Source of the DNA: Gnetum montanum
Taxonomy: Eukaryota; Streptophyta; Gnetopsida; Gnetales; Gnetaceae
Assembly: GCA_015680685.1 (NCBI GenBank)
Contig: MNCI01008068.1
Span: 92,804-154,803 of the forward strand
Length of the DNA: 62,000 nucleotides
Direction: 5' to 3'
How positions within the stretch are numbered: the stretch's first letter is position 1; every line of letters starts with the position of its first letter. Shown piece by piece: positions 59,847-62,000 of this stretch. A program made the position numbers and the translations under genes. The notes beneath the pieces are model-generated. The model was not told the origin of the DNA. It worked only from the letters and a program-made list of their open reading frames with translations, and did no database searches.

Positions 59847-60645
59847 CAAGGGAAGGGTAACGTGAACTTCCTTGTCTTGCGTTCTTCGAATCATCTCAAG
59901 ATCTCCATGAGATACAGATGAGGAAAGTTAGCATTAACCTTGCCCATCAATATCGTACTTCCTCTTGCTGCATATGTTGAAATCCTATTTAATCCTCTTG
60001 TGGGGAAGATGTGATAAGTACCAATCTTGAAATATATCCTTTCCTCCAACGTCAACTCTCCATATGTCTTATCTTCTCTACTATACGTCCTCTTCAACCA
60101 AGTCTTACACACATCCGCATCAGAGCGAGTGGGCAAGTGAGCAAATTTTGGCCCTGAATTCAGAAGGTTTAACACTTCCGAGATGACCTTAGCAAAAAAA
60201 TATATAGATGCACCACCAATCTTGACTATGGTTCCTTCTTCCTTATTGTGCCAAAATTGATACGTTTCTCCTAAGTACCAGGCACTGCTGTTGAAGAGGA
60301 TAGGCCATAATGGGAACCCTTTGAGTTGGTCCCTAACAGCCTCAAGAGCGAATTCTATGAAAGGTCCAAAATTCAATTCCATGATCACTATAGCTGATGT
60401 GGACCTTTCATGAATGACCTGAACACATTCCAGGGACAACATGAGTGTTGTCCCTATTCAGATGTTGTCGCAACTCCTCCTTCTACCTGTCTTGATTGTA
60501 TAGTAGCAAGGGTCTCTTAATGGATATTGAATGATTGTGCCTCCTACTCTGCATGTTTTTTAGTAGATGCTTGTCCTCTATCCATCCTAGGTTGCTTAGA
60601 CACACCTTGAGAGGGTCCTTCTTGTTGTCCATGCTTTGGGGCCAT
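59847..60645 (-). pseudogene. ORF3 of element E, N-terminal part (best preserved)
   Basis: Start ATGGCCCCAAAG (60645) follows GGGATTGTAG, an acceptor-like site. A clean 183-codon stretch (60442-59891) carries the globular domain: IVIMELNFGPFIEFALEAVR, FWHNKEEGTIVKIGG, LTLEERIYFKIGTYHIFPTR, AARGSTILMGKVNANFPHLY. The coding continues across element F at 40826. This is the best sequence to use for a homology search of the ORF3 domain. Confidence 0.75.
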
Positions 60646-60949
60646 CTACAATCCCACGAGGCCAGTCATCAGTAAGGTTGCTTACAAAAGTTAAGTTAAA
60701 CCTTACTTCTTGCCTTAGTAAATTCATTTCTTATTTTGTGTAATTTAAAGTTAGGATTTTTTTGTGAAAATTTCCCCAAAAATTTTTAATATTTTTTCCC
60801 CTTTAATTAGGTGGCTTCACATTTAATTTCCTAGTATAAGTGAGGAAATGAAATTTTTTTTGGCACATGTTTATCATTTTTCATAATCAATTACCTTTGA
60901 TAGTTTCCTTTAGGTGATGAAAAATTTTGAAAAATTTATGTGCAATTAA

Positions 60950-61260
60950 TAGTGTACCTCTCCCCCACAACTAAGCTAAACACTTTGGGTTTTGGTAGGT
61001 TCAAACGAAATGAAAATCGGAGAGCTAGCGAGTGAGTTATGGCTGTTAGAACAAAAGATGCGCAAGTTGCAAGTCGTAGAAGAAAATTTGAAAAACTCCC
61101 TCACATGAATAGTTGCAAATGATGGTGACATTTACAGGGGTTCCATATATATAGTTTTTAAGGATGCAATATTGTGTACCCGATAGCGGGGACCCAATAT
61201 CGTAGTCGACTCGATACAAGGGGCCCAATATTGTAGCCTATCAAAAATAGGGTAGTTGGA
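60950..61260 (-). promoter_or_regulatory. Internal promoter-like leader of ORF3 (element E)
   Basis: On the minus strand GATATTGGGTCCCCGCTATCG and related ATATTG motifs (61240-61165), TATATATA at about 61145-61152, then a leader shared with A and D (ATTTTCATTTCGTTTGAACC). The palindromes are more worn than in A and D. Confidence 0.5.
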
Positions 61261-61339
61261 AAAATTGATAAATCTTGGAAATTATATGATATAAATGAAG
61301 GACTTTAAGTCAATGTAAGGGATCAAGGTAAGAATGATC

Positions 61340-62000
61340 AGGCTAGAAGGCATAAAAAGGATAGTGGTGTAAAATCTGACAATAAAAATCATGAAGAGTA
61401 TGAGGAAAAAGAACATGTGTTTGTACATAGGAATGTTTGAAGGGGCAAGATGATAAGGGAAATAAGAATGGTATAATACAATACTTAGAGGGTATAAAAT
61501 GATGTGAGGGTAATTTGTTATGAGTGCAAATTACAAAAGTCATGCAAGTGGGTCCTCCCCAAAGTAGGTTCTAACCTATAATGCCCTTGAGTATCCACAC
61601 CTTAAAATGTTTGTAGGCACTAGAAGAGTTAAATGTAATTGACACCGATGCAAAAAAACACACACAAGTTAAATACCACCATGATGAGGTATAAATTCAA
61701 TGCTACACAAATCACAAGCCCAAATTATATGAACAATAAGATGAGGGGAATTGTAGAAGGGATTGCAGAGAGCGGGACATGAGGTAACTAGCCTAGGGTA
61801 GAATGAATCCTTAGTGTAAGGCATGATTAATGTATCATTAGCTCGTAACTCAAAAATTAGGATTAAGTCCATTCCTCTAATTAGTGACATCACATTGCTT
61901 CATCCAATGATGAACAACCATAAGAGCATCATGATAGCAAGTTGTACAATCACTTGGCATTTCGTTCAAGGGAGGAGTAATTTTGCTTTGTGGCATTCAT
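61340..62000 (-). other. Block X of element E (partial)
   Basis: Continues past the window end. Matches X of C and D, for example GTGGGTCCTCCCCAAAGTAG at 61548 and the CATTCCTCTAATTAGTGACA segment at 61869. Confidence 0.7.

Larger units (their letters stand above)
37815..62000 (-). mobile_element. Family N element E (outer part; split by element F)
   Basis: 3' LTR at 37815-38676, polypurine tract, ORF3 C-terminal part to 40826, then element F (40827-59846), then the ORF3 N-terminal part (59847-60645), promoter-like leader and block X to the window end. The gag and 5' LTR lie beyond 62000. It inserted into the pol region of G after TCAGG. F inserted into its ORF3. Confidence 0.85.

Overview
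The window is plant nuclear DNA from a repeat-rich genome: AT-rich, almost no intact genes, plant-type Ty3/gypsy LTR retrotransposons nested in one another, LTR TATA boxes (TATAAATA), primer sites complementary to a plant tRNA-Asp, and relics of plant genes (a CYP71-clan cytochrome P450, an endo-beta-mannanase, a receptor-like kinase and a PIF1-type helicase). Nested decayed retroelements and a 2.1 kb P450 intron would suit a large-genome seed plant such as a gymnosperm, but the species cannot be fixed from sequence alone. Four single-N gaps show this is a draft assembly, and three of them sit beside visible assembly artefacts.

Layout. 1-4990: right end of a plus-strand element A. 5243-8898: a minus-strand pseudogene in which exon 1 of an endo-beta-mannanase runs directly into a cytochrome P450 lacking its N-terminus. 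10749-11476: receptor-kinase and PIF1-helicase fragments. 11852-12138 plus 18658-18736: the two arms of a palindromic MITE-like element split by element C (12139-18657, target duplication CTTGT). 21524-29278: element D, complete with both LTRs. 31770-37814: element G, an autonomous-type gypsy element on the plus strand (LTR, gag, protease, RT, RNase H). It is broken by element E (37815 to beyond the right edge), which is itself broken by element F (40827-59846), a 19 kb Tat-like giant with 1.83 kb LTRs.

A, C, D and E form one non-autonomous family, called 'family N' here. Each pairs related LTRs with a tRNA-Asp primer site, a gag ORF, a roughly 1.2 kb conserved non-coding block ('X'), an internal promoter-like leader and a third ORF (ORF3: globular N-terminal domain, linker, long coiled coil, conserved C-terminus). 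No pol domain was seen in the two bounded copies. G has matching LTR termini, the same primer-site type and a related Gag, so G-like elements are the obvious source of the missing enzymes. F is unrelated to family N. It has gag-protease and RT/RNaseH/second RNaseH/integrase on the minus strand and, between them, a 5 kb antisense module with its own TATA box and intron-like sequences. Three tandem arrays of short hairpins whose arms change in a compensatory way lie at the module boundaries of F.

All elements are decayed. Differences from expected sites are largely transitions, as expected for methylated, silenced copies. The items most worth following up are the family N / G partnership with its ORF3 and shared GATATC promoter arrays, the covarying hairpin arrays and antisense gene of F, and the mannanase-P450 chimera.
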